NCBI GenBank assembly: GCA_018466975.1
Contig: CM031561.1
Location: 3,782,001 to 3,846,000, forward strand
DNA: 64,000 nt
Direction of reading: 5' to 3'
Origin: Sparassis latifolia
Taxonomy: Eukaryota; Basidiomycota; Agaricomycetes; Polyporales; Sparassidaceae
In this document: in pieces, positions 63,761 through 64,000 of the stretch
Numbering within the stretch: position 1 is the stretch's first letter
How the letters are laid out: each line of letters starts with the position of its first letter
Made by a program: the position numbers and the translations under genes
Notes under the pieces: generated by a model
What the model was told of the DNA's origin: nothing
The model's database searches: none
Seen by the model: only the letters and a program-made list of their open reading frames with translations

Positions 63761-64000
63761 GGCCAGTTCGTCGTCTACATGTTGTTCGCACATGTCCCTT
63801 CTCCTCTCGGTAAGAGACGAGCACTTATCGCAGTTATGACATATTGATGAGCGGTGCATGGAGCTCGATACTCTGTTGCAGTATCGGGTGGTACCCGCTA
63901 TAAATGTTCTCAAAGGCAAGGTGAACTAGTCGTCGTGCAGAGACCAAGCCTTGCAGTGCAATCAGAACATTGCTAGACACATTCAACTAGTAGCGAGACG

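Overview
This window looks like the genome of an Agaricomycete (mushroom-forming basidiomycete). The evidence is short 42-76 nt GT-AG introns, roughly balanced base composition, F-box and UstYa/DUF3328 type genes, and a Ty3/Gypsy chromovirus with a chromodomain. A polypore is plausible but cannot be shown from this sequence alone.

Layout. The left 8 kb holds ordinary spliced genes on the plus strand: a Ure2-like glutathione S-transferase cut by the window edge (1-828), an F-box-like protein (4250-5804) and a UstYa/DUF3328 oxidase-like protein (6660-7415). From 8.4 kb to 61.7 kb the window is dominated by one gene family. Ten zinc-finger genes, called ZF1-ZF10 here, all lie on the minus strand about 2-9 kb apart, outside the retrotransposon gap. 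A first exon of a further copy lies at 51.4 kb.

The ZF proteins have a variable Ser/Pro-rich N-terminal half and a C-terminal block of about 95 residues with fixed metal-ligand spacing: C-x5-C-x14-H-x4-H, then C-x8-C-x11-H-x4-H, then C-x2-C-x12-H-x4-C. The first two fingers nearly always start Cys-x-Trp. This is the tandem CWCH2 arrangement known from PacC, Zic and Gli, followed by a classical finger. Eight copies, including the orphan exon, carry an identifiable phase-2 intron of 42-61 nt near the start codon. Neighbours resemble each other most (ZF2/ZF3, ZF4/ZF5, ZF7-ZF10), which indicates local tandem duplication.

The DNA between the ZF genes is mostly decayed duplicated material. The flank repeats of ZF4 and ZF5 recur elsewhere without a ZF gene between them, as ghosts of lost copies. 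A small companion ORF sits upstream of ZF4 and ZF5, and a short plus-strand segment recurs at about 35.3, 40.0, 54.7 and 63.6 kb. Several non-autonomous DNA transposons sit in these spacers: an element with 8-bp target duplication at 14.7 kb, two elements sharing CATCAGCAAAA ends, a CACTG-ended element at 59.1 kb, and an AAGCC-rich element at 52 kb.

A full-length chromovirus (43164-51111, two 641-bp LTRs, GGGGG target duplication) sits between the orphan ZF first exon and ZF8, which lacks a first exon. The two look like halves of one gene split by the insertion. A small PHD-like gene (about 42.5-42.9 kb) lies in the same interval. The retroelement is young, with 5 LTR differences, 4 of them CpG transitions. 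Its gag is frameshifted and its pol carries two in-frame TGA codons, so it is probably dead as it stands.

The tandem, same-strand, birth-and-death array of CWCH2 zinc-finger genes is the most noteworthy system in the window. Its function is unknown.
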